A stretch of 64,000 nucleotides of DNA. Origin: Metaphire vulgaris (taxonomy: Eukaryota > Annelida > Clitellata > Crassiclitellata > Megascolecidae). The notes under the pieces were generated by a model. It did not search any database, was not told the DNA's origin, and was given only the letters and a program-made list of their open reading frames with translations. The stretch spans positions 9,589,881-9,653,880 of the forward strand of contig CM030833.1 in assembly GCA_018105865.1 (NCBI GenBank). Direction: 5' to 3'. The translations under genes and the position numbers were made by a program. Positions within the stretch are counted from its first letter, which is position 1, and each line of letters opens with the position of its first letter. Positions 36,301-40,767 of the stretch are shown piece by piece.

Positions 36301-37431
36301 ATCTCAATGATTATCATCTATGTTTTCAAAATTTTTATTCGATTAAAGATCTTTGTTTTGGGAGTTTGATTTTAGCAAATTAAGTTTTTATAATATAGAA
36401 TTATTGATGTGTTGGATTGAATCATTTGATACTCAGGATTTGAGATTTTCCATTCCGTTTCTAATCAGGGGCTGTCCATAAATTACATCATGCTATTTCT
36501 CCCCTTGTCACAACCTGTCACAAATCTTGGACTCCCATAAAGTGTTTTCATAAATTACATCACTCAGGTCTTCTGTTTAATAAATTTGAGTTTCTTGTTC
36601 AATTCTCAGCAGCAAAACATAGAGATATTTAACTTCTGGCAATAATGACGATTTCATGTAGTTGAGATTTAAAATTCCTTGTACCTAGCATAATATAAAT
36701 ACTATAAACTATTGACATCTTCTGTTAGAATACATCCTTCAGAGAAGAGAAAGCTAAATGTCACCATACATTTCAGGTTTACCCCTCCCATGTCATAAAC
36801 TGTCACACTTTCCTAGACTCCCTCACCTTGAATATGACACACTTTATAGAGAACCCCTCAGGTTAATCATGTGTTTGTTGCAAACTGCTTTATAATTATA
36901 ACCAATGTTGTGACAGGTCATCCGACAGATGGAATGTATTTTATTGAGCATGGAAAAGTGGAAACAAGGCTTCCAGAAGGAGAAATTATAGAAAAGATAA
37001 CCGAAGGAGGCTATTTTGGAGGTAACTCATGGTGTAATGTTATAACTTTTATAATATAGCAAAGGCATTGCAACAAAGGTCATGATACATTGTTGGATAA
37101 TTTCAGTAAGTTCATATTTACATTTTGATATTTGCCTTTTCTGATCTATCATTCACTGTCTATTATAAATGTTTCTATGAATCTCTTAAAAGGTTTTTAG
37201 TAATAATTAAGAGCCTAAGTGTTATTGATTATCTTGTTGTTATGTTCTAGAGGTTTCACTTGTCTTCAATGAGAATCAAGAAACGAATGTTGTTGCAGTT
37301 GATTTATGTGATATCTACTGTCTGTCGAAGTTGGCATTTCAAGAAGTTCTTAACGATTATCCTCAGATTAAGAGCGCAATTGAAAATCTTGCTTTGATTA
37401 GAAAGCAAGAGCAAAAAAGGACGTCTGTCAA
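9360..37431 (+). CDS. HCN-type cyclic-nucleotide-gated cation channel gene (partial; 8 exons)
   Basis: Plasma-membrane channel subunit of the HCN/CNG/KCNH superfamily; HCN channels carry the mixed Na+/K+ pacemaker current and are tuned by cAMP. Exons: 9360-9508, 17706-17781, 22389-22547, 29651-29875, 30135-30287, 35868-36006, 36917-37021, 37251-37431. All have GT-AG borders and compatible phases. In order they give the S2-S3 loop and S3, S4 (arginine every third residue), S5 with the HCN-diagnostic HWNGCLQY, pore helix and GYG filter, S6, C-linker (FHKIPIPLQRRVLNFYDHKY) and CNBD (KMYFI-like DGMYFIEHG; YFGEVSLV). Missing: N-terminus, S1 and most of S2, expected left of the window. Unusual: Glu inside S4, filter AVGYG instead of CIGYG, and no phosphate-binding Arg in the CNBD. 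Introns of up to 8.2 kb are packed with transposons. HCN is favoured over CNG or KCNH because of the filter, HWxGCLQ and C-linker; the exact subtype is open. Confidence 0.9.
9649..10339. mobile_element. Mutator-like element, family F2 (phrase GGACAAATAGGTCCC)
   Basis: About 691 bp with roughly 100-bp inverted arms built of GGACAAATAGGTCCC / ACGGGACATTTTGGTCCC phrases; the right end reads TGGTACACAACAATTTGG on the reverse strand. Flanks GCATCTCT (9641-9648) and GCATCTCC (10340-10347) look like an 8-9-bp target duplication. Between the arms, 9780-9936 holds a coding relic on the + strand (separate entry). It sits in the intron after the S3 exon of the channel gene. Confidence 0.6.
9776..9936 (+). 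pseudogene. C-terminal relic of a MULE-type transposase
   Basis: Inside the F2 element the + strand reads LNSDAKYRQADERIFNIVR and, after a one-base shift, IGDREVIDYLRGLSHNF, then a stop. To my recognition this pattern (KYxxxxERIxxIV...YLRGxxHN before the stop) is the extreme C-terminus of animal Mutator-like transposases. It is only about 50 residues, with a frameshift, so the call rests on a short match. Confidence 0.45.
10440..12435 (+). mobile_element. CR1/Jockey-superfamily LINE, 5'-truncated
   Basis: Two long + frames give most of an RT ORF. 10511-11254: FHKMRSAKAEYKSAIKQKE, WKSWKNKFG, then KIKLGKAAGFDRITIEHL and DNYRGITLSPVVSKIFE. After a frameshifted stretch, 11335-11889: FKAFDKISHYGLFLKL, GVMRQGGVLSPLLFAVYID (motif B), CLLYADDILLVSHS (YADD intact), FNVKKSMVMRVG and IRYLGVTLK. 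Further shifted pieces run to about 12275 (FVSRYEKKPLYF). It is followed by a TTA-rich stretch and 'cacgaataaagatgattataaa', probably the 3' tail. Endonuclease domain absent, at least two frameshifts: dead copy within the channel intron. Confidence 0.8.
12436..13440. other. Intronic sequence without recognised content
   Basis: T-rich on the + strand with scattered stops in every frame. It may be an old LINE on the minus strand, but I could not match any motif. Confidence 0.4.
13455..13559. mobile_element. Mutator-like terminal array, family F3 (left arm)
   Basis: Repeats of a phrase near AATGGACAATTCATC (aatggacaatttgccacag, tatggacagttcatg, aaaaggactattcata, acgggtggttcgtcc). The arm matches the reverse complement of 17535-17670 unit by unit. 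Either these are the two TIRs of one element of about 4.2 kb (13.45-17.67 kb) holding other nested insertions, or two solo ends. Confidence 0.5.
14184..15247. mobile_element. TA-flanked MITE (TIR ccgtatatactcgcgtataag) with captured RT
   Basis: 1064 bp with terminal inverted repeats: left CCGTATATACTCGCGTATAA, right (reverse) CCGTATATACTCACGTATAA, then AGTCGA-type subterminal steps. TA lies immediately outside both ends. Related copies: 34669-35280 (complete) and about 26163-26263 (one end). The centre contains two tandem copies of a gypsy-type RT fragment (separate entry). TA target and short TIR suggest a Tc1/mariner-like mover, but no transposase is present. Confidence 0.75.
14580..14975 (+). 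pseudogene. Gypsy-type reverse transcriptase fragment, two tandem copies
   Basis: Copy 1 (about 14590-14790) reads TVLDLKRGYHQVPLDP (RT motif A with the catalytic Asp), TFVTHSGQYQFLRLHFGL and CNAPTSFMSMM; copy 2 (about 14805-14970) repeats TVLDLKRGYYQVPLDP and TFVTHSGQY, then shortens. This is the Ty3/gypsy RT fingers-palm segment, without the catalytic YxDD box. Both copies lie between the TIRs of the MITE. Not functional. Confidence 0.8.
15250..16080. other. Intronic sequence with fragment of the 32.3-33.25 kb repeat
   Basis: 15340-15450 (gggctgtaggatttttta, acaaaaatgccaggtgagg, ctacagaaattgtgtcaaca) is related, inverted, to 33115-33220. From 15745 a stretch starting cacagtgtcgtagtgagg looks like one end of a hAT-type MITE, with no partner found. 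No gene seen. Confidence 0.4.
16090..17420 (-). mobile_element. RTE-like LINE relic
   Basis: Minus strand: around 17174-17000, YTKACNSVWHEGLWTML, SLHNLAMAAVRVNGKY and VHSGLMTGR align with the RT region (FxKAFDSxWHEGLW; xRQGDPxSP, mutated). At 16392-16150, LQMVGHISLMEDKKI, GRPRRWWFSNIREWTGLN and the last residues of the ORF. The homologous residues in the near-complete RTE copy at 56368-59759 are FKKAFDSIWHEGLW and RPKRRWIDDILEWTGLD. Many frameshifts; the 3' end is marked by a CATCATCAT run (TGA repeat tail) at 16110-16130. Confidence 0.75.
17535..17670. mobile_element. Mutator-like terminal array, family F3 (right arm)
   Basis: At least six units near GATGAATTGTCCATT (gatgaaccgtccacg, gatgaactgttcgta, gatgaattgtctgtt and others), inverted relative to 13455-13559. 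It ends about 36 bases before the S4 exon acceptor, so the array lies in the polypyrimidine/branch region of that intron. Confidence 0.5.
17706..17781 (+). CDS. HCN-like exon: S4 voltage sensor
   Basis: 76 nt; acceptor ttttctgcag, donor gca|gtaagt. With the previous exon it gives ALR-VLK-VLR-LIE-IFR-LAR-FPR-YTW. That is six basic residues at every third position, as in HCN S4 ([24 protein letters not shown]), but Glu replaces the mid-S4 Ser and Pro precedes the last Arg. It ends in phase 0, matching the next exon. Confidence 0.9.
18125..18541 (-). mobile_element. RTE-like LINE, 3' part (continues at 20690-21560)
   Basis: Minus strand: TRQGDNISPMVFITDLE (RT motif B), then, after deletion of the catalytic region, GHIWRKKEDLQIKALMFGI and GRPQKAMRDDIEEWHGSS, ending in a perfect (TGA)n tail seen as CATCATCAT at 18137-18176. 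The upstream part of the same LINE resumes at 20690, so 18542-20690 is later insertion(s). Confidence 0.75.
18542..19030 (-). mobile_element. piggyBac-like MITE fragment (family of 54807-55856)
   Basis: It starts TTAACCCTTTAAAGG and then follows the reverse strand of the 54.8-kb element: 'gccgtttataaacggcgc', 'tatccattcggtagatgg', 'tgttccaattacacccct', 'gagtggaccctaccccca'. TTAA at 18542-18545 fits the piggyBac target. The other terminus is missing; it stops where a TAA microsatellite and LINE tail begin. Confidence 0.65.
19031..19215 (-). mobile_element. L2-like LINE 3' tail
   Basis: Minus strand: FRKQLKTHLFNSSFL and stop, then the conserved 3' end motif AAAGCGCTCTTGACTTTGCC ... TACTGCGCTTAA and a long (TAA)n tail at 19041-19077. 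The same tail motif ends the LINE copies near 24030, 31915 and 40305, which groups them as one L2-like clade. Confidence 0.8.
19354..20516. mobile_element. hAT-type composite with AAGTAC subterminal arrays
   Basis: It begins CAGAGATGTAGCAAGTAC and ends with the inverse GTACTACATCTCTG. The 8-mer CATGCATG lies directly outside both ends (19346-19353 and 20517-20524), a perfect hAT-style duplication. Inside are arrays of ACAAGTACAAGTAC separated by CTGGCCTCCGAGT. A second left end (CAGAGATGTAGC) occurs internally at 20308, and 19640-20300 is unrelated, including the Mutator-like F5 element. So one hAT element was enlarged by insertion plus an end duplication. Confidence 0.7.
19678..19963. mobile_element. 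Mutator-like MITE, family F5 (phrase GGACAAAATGTCA)
   Basis: 286 bp; arms built of GGACAAAATGTCA repeated about six times on the left, then inverted on the right (TGACATTTTGTCC). Ends: GGTGCTAGAACAAAATGTCC and, reversed, GTGGCCGGACAAACTGTCC. The 9-mer GAATAAAAT flanks both sides (19669-19677, 19964-19972). The spacer 19791-19828 is a short CTAACCCTAACCC-like telomeric array. It sits inside the hAT composite. Confidence 0.75.
20690..21560 (-). mobile_element. RTE-like LINE, RT N-terminal part
   Basis: Minus strand: SWTDSELYKAQADPAVQNEL, KIEMAIRQIKNNKSPGNDMI (the typical IKNxKSPGxDxI motif) and TGEMIKCGS, then degraded NCFIDFQKAFDAID at about 20790. Together with 18125-18541 it forms one LINE broken by later insertions. 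Confidence 0.75.
21647..21773. mobile_element. Short MITE (TIR CCGTATTA)
   Basis: Left CCGTATTATCTTGGGTATAATA and right (reverse) CCGTATTAATTCGCGTATAA, about 127 bp, with 'tataatacgcac' subterminal steps. TA stands left; the right flank has CA. It resembles the CCGTATATACTC family in layout but not in sequence. Confidence 0.5.
22389..22547 (+). CDS. HCN-like exon: S4-S5 linker, S5 and outer turret
   Basis: 159 nt, phase 0 at both ends; acceptor tatacttcag, donor cat|gtgagg. It encodes LFWKRSKILEMFNIVMTIFL, then MAHWNGCLQYAICFMEHYPN and FPPEVWIFRDGLH. HWNGCLQY matches HCN HWDGCLQF, the strongest family marker. The S4-S5 linker is about four residues shorter than in vertebrate HCN channels, assuming the acceptor is right. 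Confidence 0.9.
22720..23150 (-). mobile_element. RTE-like LINE, C-terminal part (continues at 24090-24610)
   Basis: Minus strand: RMIQRIGYKEHITNEEVRER then RRMKWTGHILRMEEIRNPKQ, GKRSKGRPKN, and degraded end. The catalytic segment of the same LINE (AEYADDSSLIADAFQGLQ) lies at about 24480-24530, on the far side of an L2 insertion at 23150-24085. Confidence 0.7.
23150..24085 (+). mobile_element. L2-like LINE, 5'-truncated at the RT active site
   Basis: Begins within the YADD block (HSDDGQVY; Tyr and Ala replaced), then IKQWTAANWLALNRGKSELL, LILSRVDYCSSILLGLPDSQ and ARVIFGARWKAHVAP; the following parts are shifted: LHWLRI-like, NPILWNALPEEV-like and KTHLFNISYKC. The 3' end has GCTCTTGACTTTGGCC and an (AAT)n tail at 24084. 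It lies inverted inside the RTE-like LINE. Confidence 0.8.
24090..24610 (-). mobile_element. RTE-like LINE, RT catalytic part
   Basis: Minus strand TRRIENMNGLVISLKTKNI and DDAEYADDSSLIADAFQGLQ (YADD intact), followed by stops. Continues across the L2 insertion to 22720-23150. Confidence 0.65.
24726..25076. mobile_element. SPIN-like hAT MITE
   Basis: 351 bp. Left end CAGCGGTTCTCAACCTGTGG then GTCGCGACCCCC...GGGGGTCG; right end (reverse) CAGCGGTTCTCAACC. A perfect 8-bp duplication CTCTAGAC flanks it (24718-24725, 25077-25084). The first 60 bases follow, to my memory, the consensus of the SPIN (Space Invaders) hAT elements known for horizontal transfer between animals. Family-level identity needs alignment. 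Confidence 0.75.
25124..25190 (+). repeat. 24-bp tandem repeat, three units
   Basis: TGATGAACAGCTTGGTTG followed by a short variable spacer, three times. No function is suggested. Confidence 0.7.
25281..25396. mobile_element. Terminal array of a Mutator-like family F6 (phrase GACAGTTAATCAT)
   Basis: Five or six copies of ACAGTTAATCAT(GG/GA) with variants (acctttaatcacg, aaatttatcatga). Layout is as in families F1-F7, but no inverted partner or target duplication was found. One end only. Confidence 0.4.
25400..26160. other. Intronic sequence without recognised content
   Basis: AT-rich, stops in all frames, no termini recognised. Confidence 0.4.
26163..26263. mobile_element. One end of the CCGTATATACTC MITE family
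   Basis: Contains ggtcgacttatctgcgaggt and the terminus acgagtatatacagta, matching the right end of the copies at 14184-15247 and 34669-35280. Left end absent. Confidence 0.6.
26270..27285. repeat. Long inverted-repeat element with a nested hAT MITE
   Basis: The left arm (about 26277-26565) and right arm (about 26975-27265) are imperfect inverse copies sharing gggtccattgagtt, tttggtagtcacactgag, tctagtaggcaagaatt. A third, single-arm copy lies at 48795-49000. Between the arms is the MITE at 26724-26931. The right arm is followed by (TA)n. Mobility class unknown. Confidence 0.65.
26724..26931. mobile_element. hAT-type MITE (TIR CAnTGGCGTAGCC)
   Basis: 208 bp, left CATTGGCGTAGCCACAC, right (reverse) CAGTGGCGTAGCCAGG, flanked by a perfect 8-bp duplication GACTATAT (26716-26723, 26932-26939). 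No coding capacity. Confidence 0.8.
27286..27343. repeat. (TA)n microsatellite
   Basis: About 29 uninterrupted AT dinucleotides. Confidence 0.95.
27551..28442. mobile_element. hAT deletion derivative with ATTACA arrays and a BED zinc finger
   Basis: 892 bp; termini CAGACATGGGTCAATTAC on both ends (inverted), flanked by a perfect 8-bp duplication GTCACAGA (27543-27550, 28443-28450). Subterminal arrays of CAATTACAATTACAATTAC run inward from both ends. The centre encodes a BED-type finger on the minus strand (separate entry). An autonomous relative would carry a full transposase. Confidence 0.85.
27775..28170 (-). pseudogene. BED zinc finger exon of a hAT transposase (truncated)
   Basis: Within an open minus-strand frame, the piece from the internal Met (MSVDQEGVIWNYLEKSDDF) has the BED finger layout: aromatic pair W-x-Y, then CRFCG, and TLKLLTHLQVC with the final ligand Cys instead of His in this frame. 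BED fingers bind DNA in hAT transposases. The RNase H/catalytic part was deleted. The segment N-terminal to the internal Met is probably not translated. Confidence 0.65.
28676..29640. other. Intronic sequence without recognised content
   Basis: No gene, LINE motif or paired terminus was recognised. Around 29080-29180 it is C-rich (cccacccccc, ccccgcctgccc) and may be MITE debris. Confidence 0.4.
29651..29875 (+). CDS. HCN-like exon: pore helix, GYG filter, S6
   Basis: 225 nt, phase 0 both ends; acceptor tgtgttttag, donor atg|gtaaat. It reads NRKYTRCIFRAISQM, the filter LAVGYGQGPP, TTSETWVVMASMLIGITLYT and LFVAYMARLVASLDYSG. HCN consensus is LCIGYGxxxP; here Cys-Ile is Ala-Val, closer to the K+ channel TVGYG. 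The S6 end matches HCN (ALIQSLDSSRxxY). Confidence 0.95.
30135..30287 (+). CDS. HCN-like exon: C-linker A'-C' helices
   Basis: 153 nt, phase 0 both ends; acceptor cctgatatag, donor aag|gttggt. Encodes ISGVKEFMRFHKIPIPLQRR, VLNFYDHKYRRKFFDNEKFL and NHNIVSPPLRK. HCN counterpart: FHKLPxDMRQRIxDYYEHRY. This segment forms the tetrameric gating ring below the pore. Confidence 0.95.
30460..30715. repeat. Unclassified repeat bounded by ggaccggttaaccg
   Basis: Near-inverted boundaries 'tttgaaggaccggttaaccg' (about 30466) and 'ggaccggttaaccgttaac' (about 30702) with internal repeats of 'catcaaagc(g/a)ctttgatgcc'. Likely a small MITE; the termini were not resolved. Confidence 0.4.
30844..31744. mobile_element. 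Mutator-like element, family F7 (phrase GACAAAATCGCGG)
   Basis: 901 bp. Left GGTGTCCAGACTAAATCG and right (reverse) GGTATCATAACAAAATCG, then about 100-bp arms of GGACGACAAAATAGCGG-type phrases. A perfect 9-bp duplication CCCTCCTCC flanks it (30835-30843, 31745-31753). It interrupts the reading frame of a LINE, which confirms the boundaries. The middle is a minisatellite (separate entry). No coding capacity. Confidence 0.85.
30970..31570. repeat. Degenerate minisatellite inside the F7 element
   Basis: Unit of roughly 50-60 bases around 'aatgtctcttcatattaatcaatcacgtagaagcaaa', about five units at 30990-31270 and two or three more at 31430-31570, with an unrelated stretch between. Confidence 0.65.
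32306..33250. mobile_element. TIR element (CCGTATTTTCnCnCAGACTGCC) with nested hAT MITE
   Basis: Left 'ccatattttcgcgcagactg' and right (reverse) 'ccgtattttcactcagactg' are inverted ends; both are followed by tgcccg/gcgggct-type steps ('tagcccgc' at 32360 and 33185). A hAT MITE (32753-32996) is nested. Superfamily unknown. Confidence 0.5.
32753..32996. mobile_element. hAT-type MITE
   Basis: Left AGTGGCATAGGATGGGG, right (reverse) CCAGTGGTGTAGCATAGG; flanks GTCGTGCT (32745-32752) and GTCATGCT (32997-33004), 7 of 8 identical. Confidence 0.6.
33280..33840 (+). other. Open stretch of unknown origin (33329-33874)
   Basis: A 181-codon open frame (IFCLLGFSCSTQSSVIYPFD ... AYWALTQVGIPSVKENH) has no domain I can name. 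It adjoins an L2-like fragment on its right. It could be transposon-derived; no splice or promoter signals support a host gene. Confidence 0.25.
33870..34500 (+). mobile_element. L2-like LINE fragment interrupted by a hAT MITE
   Basis: + strand, left of 34059: LARTVCKV then EHITLTCTHLHWLPA; right of 34273: VQYRIQ-like, VFITLKMLTKHQPSPLADII, KLQEQPRILRSRSANRQL and SFTDHSFA. It is closely parallel to the minus-strand copy at 1676-2263 (LARTVCKV, LADVIQLQ, SLTDRSFAL). Excising the MITE and one GCTACCAG copy rejoins LHWLPVQYRIQ. Confidence 0.8.
34059..34273. mobile_element. hAT-type MITE (TIR CAATGTTC)
   Basis: 215 bp, left CAATGTTCTCTCTACGC, right (reverse) CAATGTTCCCTCTAATT, with a perfect 8-bp duplication GCTACCAG (34051-34058, 34274-34281). 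Internal gcgcgtgtgcgcac palindrome. Confidence 0.85.
34500..34552. repeat. Short tandem repeat of ATACTGGAT(g/a)TAGG
   Basis: Four or five imperfect 8-14-base units (atactggata...). Confidence 0.7.
34540..35690. mobile_element. RTE-like LINE with inverted 5' part (twin-priming structure)
   Basis: Minus strand, 35475 down to 34555: ELWKSKHISLNTKVRIFN, VKAVLLHGAESW-like, NRCLRKMV, then, past the MITE at 34669-35280, WWPNKISNEELWKITKQDP and KWSWLGHTL. The ORF then continues on the opposite strand at 35484-35690: LKWEPQDKRKRGRWKNTLEK, AEDRAKWRELVSGLCSTRS and a stop. The two halves abut head to head at about 35478, the hallmark of twin-primed LINE insertion. The 3' end lies about 180 bases before CNBD exon 1 of the channel gene. 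Confidence 0.7.
34669..35280. mobile_element. TA-flanked MITE (TIR CCGTATATACTCGAG)
   Basis: 612 bp; left CCGTATATACTCGAGATAAA, right (reverse) CCGTATATATTCGTGATAAA, TA directly outside both ends (34667-34668, 35281-35282). Same family as 14184-15247, but without the RT cargo. Inserted in the inverted part of the LINE. Confidence 0.8.
35868..36006 (+). CDS. HCN-like exon: C-linker end and CNBD start
   Basis: 139 nt; acceptor aaatttag, donor gccg|gtatga; phase 0 to phase 1. It reads EILMFSCRHLVRNVSFFKDA, STEFIYNIVSRLKFQVYFPR and EIIVHAG. HCN equivalent: [20 protein letters not shown] and FEVFQPGDYIIREG. The last G joins GT of the next exon to give Gly. Confidence 0.95.
36465..36865. mobile_element. 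MITE with ends 'ggggctgtccataaattacatca'
   Basis: Left ggggctgtccataaatta; right (reverse) ggggttctctataaagtg; internal repeats of 'tgtcacaaact' and 'cataaattacatcac'. The phrase ggggctgtccataaattac is common to MITEs of many invertebrates, in my recollection. Target duplication unresolved. Confidence 0.5.
36917..37021 (+). CDS. HCN-like exon: CNBD beta-roll
   Basis: 105 nt; acceptor tgtgacag, donor g|gtaact; phase 1 in, phase 1 out. It reads HPTDGMYFIEHGKVETRLPE and GEIIEKITEGGYFG. It includes the conserved MYFIxHG strand; the final G plus AG of the next exon makes Glu, giving YFGE. Confidence 0.95.
37251..37431 (+). CDS. HCN-like exon: CNBD phosphate cassette to C-helix
   Basis: 181 nt from acceptor gttctag. 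It reads EVSLVFNENQETNVVAVDLC, DIYCLSKLAFQEVLNDYPQI and KSAIENLALIRKQEQKRTSV. The cassette Glu (FGE) is present; the Arg that binds the cyclic phosphate in HCN2 (RRTASV) is replaced within NQETNVV. The exon either splices at aa|gtacgt (37432; assumed here) or reads on to a stop, TAA at 37439-37441, after KYV. Confidence 0.9.
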
Positions 37432-37544
37432 GTACGTTTAATTACCGTTTTACAGTCCAGCATCAGTACAATGCATATCATTACAATGCGAAAATCATAA
37501 TTATTACACAATAGGAGTGTATGTCTCCATAAACAAAACATTAC

Positions 37545-37870
37545 AATGCAGTCTGGCAATATAATATAGAGGAAATTGCATTTCTTTGGACATATTTGTC
37601 ATATGAAAGATGATAGAAAGATCAAGACTATAATTCTGGGAATAATGGATGGTTCCAACTAGAAAAGAGGACCACATGGGGAATAGTGTGATGACATTGG
37701 TGATTGCTGTGAAGAATGTCTGCAAGAACTGTGTCATAGAGCTGCAAACAGAAGAGATTGGGACAAAACTGTGATGATTGCATCAGACACCAATAGTGCT
37801 GTGCCCACGGTTGTTGACAATGATGAAAATATACTAAATGATGATGATAATATACCGGTACTAATGCAAT
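37545..37870 (+). mobile_element. RTE-like LINE, 3' end
   Basis: + strand: KLHFFGHICHMKDDRKIKTI, ILGIMDGSN (compare KLSIFGHICRMRDDRIIKTV in the copy at 56368-59759), then shifted remains and a GATGATGAT-like tail near 37845. About 110 bases downstream of the last CNBD exon. Confidence 0.7.
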
Positions 37871-38340
37871 ATTGCAGTATATATTTTTGAGTGCGAAGCT
37901 GGCAGCCAGTCTTTGACCATTTGGAGCGACAAGTTGCATGAAGTCTGATTTCTGCATTTTCATTTAATATCTTAGTTCCGGATAAAAATTAACAGATTAA
38001 TGTCATTATGCATCTATAGATAGACCCTGTTGGTTTGTTTTATGCATAATGATTATAGCACACCATTATGAATAACTGCAGTTTTATATGTGTACTGTTT
38101 TGGCATTGTACACTGAGAATTGTGTTTGGTTTCTTTTGTGGACTTGAAAGATAACAGTTGTATCAGATTTGAGAAACAGAAGCTGGAATAAAGGGATGTA
38201 TAAGTTACAGTGGTTTTCAACACAGGAGAAATTCTACTAAACCACTAAAATTTAGTTTTTATTATTAGTTATTATTATAAGTATTACATTTCTGAGAGGA
38301 TTAACATGTCTACTCTTTGTGGCTGGCTAAAAGAGTGCAA

Positions 38341-40370
38341 TAGGTTGTACCTAAAGTAGATTTGACTGTTGGTTTAGCAAATAATACCCAGATGTCCAGA
38401 GGAACTGTTGGCGAGTCTGCTGCGCATGGTGCCTGGAGGGCTGCACTCAAATCCAGCAGGCGGCTAGTGAGACAGAAGGGGCGGAGCTACTGGCACGACA
38501 GGCTTGCTGGGGCTGAGGGTGATGCACGCCAGTCGTGGAAACTGCTGGACAATCTTCTTGGGAACAAATGTAATGGCCCCGGTCTCTCCTCCGGATTCTC
38601 AGCGGATGACTATCATAGTTTCTTGGATGGTAGAGTCTCGGCGGTCAGGGAGAGAGCAGCCGGAGCTGACCCTGCTGGTTATGCGGCGGGTCCAGGGTGC
38701 GAGCTGACCTTACTCTCTCCACTCTCACCTGAGGATGTCATCGCTATGGTTACTAAGGCGCCAAACAAGCAGTGTGCTGCTGACCCAATGCCGATGTGGC
38801 TTTTTAAAGCAGTTATTGGGAAGTTAGCCCCGTACATTGCGGTTCTGTTGTCAGTCTCGCTGACGAGTAGTGAATTCCCTGCACGGTGGAAGAGCGCAGA
38901 GGTTAGGCCACATATCAAGCGGCAGGGTTTGGACCCGAGTGAGCCCGGCAACTTTCGCCCGGTTGCGAACCTCCCTTTTCTTGCGAAATTGTTGGAGCGG
39001 GCAGTGAACGACCAGCTTGTTGCCTATCTGATCAGGAATGGCCTTATGCCCACAGACCAGTCGGCATATCGCAAGGGACATTCCACAGAGACAGTGGTGC
39101 TCCGGATCTATAATGACATCGTGGAAGCGGTCTCGAACGGCCGCCTTGCGCTCTTATGTCTGCTGGACTTTTCAGCGGCATTTGACACCGTAGATCACGA
39201 CATCCTGCTCAAACGTCTCTATACCACCTATGGGATCAAAGGCCCAGTTCTTGATTGGATCCGGAACTACATGTCAGATCGTAGCCAATCGGTCACCTGG
39301 TTGGGTCATAAGTCTGATTCACGTAAGGTCGGTTGTGGGGTGCCTCAAGGGTCAGTCCTGGGGCCGCTCTTGTTCATACTCTCACGTGGCCGACATCTGT
39401 CGTGTCATTGAAGGGTGGGGTTACCCCTTTGCATATGCCGACGATGTGCAGACGCTTACTTCATGTCTCCCATCTGAAATAGATGGGGCCATATTCGCAT
39501 CTCCACCTGCATCTCCTTGGTTCGGTGGTGGGCCGATGAAAACCGGCTAGCGCTAAACCCGACCAAAACGGAACTGCTTTGGTTTAGTAGCCCAGCGGGG
39601 CCAACACCTAATTCGACGTGAGTCGGTCTGGGCTGACGGCGTGGAAATAGTCCCCAAAACCGAGTTGCGGCTTCTTGGAGTACTGATTGACGAGACTCTC
39701 TCGTTCTCGGGGCATATCGCCAATGTCTCCAAGCTGGGATTCTTCCATCTGAGAAGGCTAAAAACCATCCGCCGATATCTCCTATACCTGATACCATCAG
39801 TTTGGTCCGTGCACTGGTCCTGTCGCGCATTGACTATTGCAATAGTGTTTTATTGGGTCTGCCTCACGACGAGACTGAATTCCCTCCAATCTGTGATTAA
39901 CACAGCCGTGCGGCTAATATTCGGTCTGAAATGGAATGCTCATGTTTCACAGCCACTGAAAGATCAACTCCACTGGTTGAAGATTCCGGAGCGCATTGTG
40001 TTGAAACGGTGCTGGCTCACGTTTCGGACACTTTATGATCCGCACTGTCCTACCTATCTTCGTGACTTGATTCAACCTGCTCCGTCAGTACAATACCATT
40101 CCCAGCTTCGGTCGAGGAATCGCAATCCGCTGCTTGTCCCCCCTCCGGCCAGGACTCCTGCCCTCGGGGACAGATCCTTTCGGAGAGGCAACCCAATCCT
40201 GTGGAACACCCTGCCAAGGGTGGTCACCATGGAGACTTCGCCAGGAGCGTTTTTGAAGAACATGAAGACTCACCTGTTTAAAGTTTCTTTTGGTTGTTAG
40301 ACGCCTTTGACTTTAGCCTTAGCTATGCGTACGGCGTCGAATAAATCGTCCTGAATAATAATAATAATAA
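38341..40370 (+). mobile_element. L2-like LINE, RT ORF with frameshifts
   Basis: The frame 38362-39411 covers SSRRLVRQKGRSYWHDRLAG, MVTKAPNKQCAADPMPMWLF, GNFRPVANLPFLAKLLERAV, DQSAYRKGHSTETVVLRIYN, LLDFSAAFDTVDHDILLKRL (motif A) and GVPQGSVLGPLLF (motif B). After a frameshift comes GYPFAYADDVQTL (YADD), and from 39641 ELRLLGVLIDETLSFSGHIA to NPILWNTLPRVV and KTHLFKVSFGC. Then the L2 tail motif and (AAT)n at 40355-40373. GC-rich compared with its surroundings, so fairly young, but with at least two frameshifts and no endonuclease. Confidence 0.9.
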
Positions 40371-40767
40371 TAATGACAATGAAAACAGTGGTTACAGATT
40401 TAGGGATGATGACATCGCTTCAAAATGATTGTGCTATGTTGCTAATTTGCTGTGTCTTCATTCCGGCATTGCCATTTTGTTACACTGTTTTTCAGTTTTG
40501 TTTTTTGGCCAAATTTAATTAAATTCTGCTTTATTTTGCATGAGATAATTATTATGATGCAAAACCAATAACTTCTTTCACTGCAAAGCATTATGTCAAG
40601 TCTTCTGCCGTCTCCATTTATGAATTTGGTATTTGTAAATAAAAAGGCATGACACAAAAACAAATTGTTTCAATTCTTCATGAGAACATTAAAAATTTAA
40701 TTTTACTAGCTGGGGTAATTCTTGTTTTATGATTACTCTGAAAACAACTATTTACCATTGTTTATTG

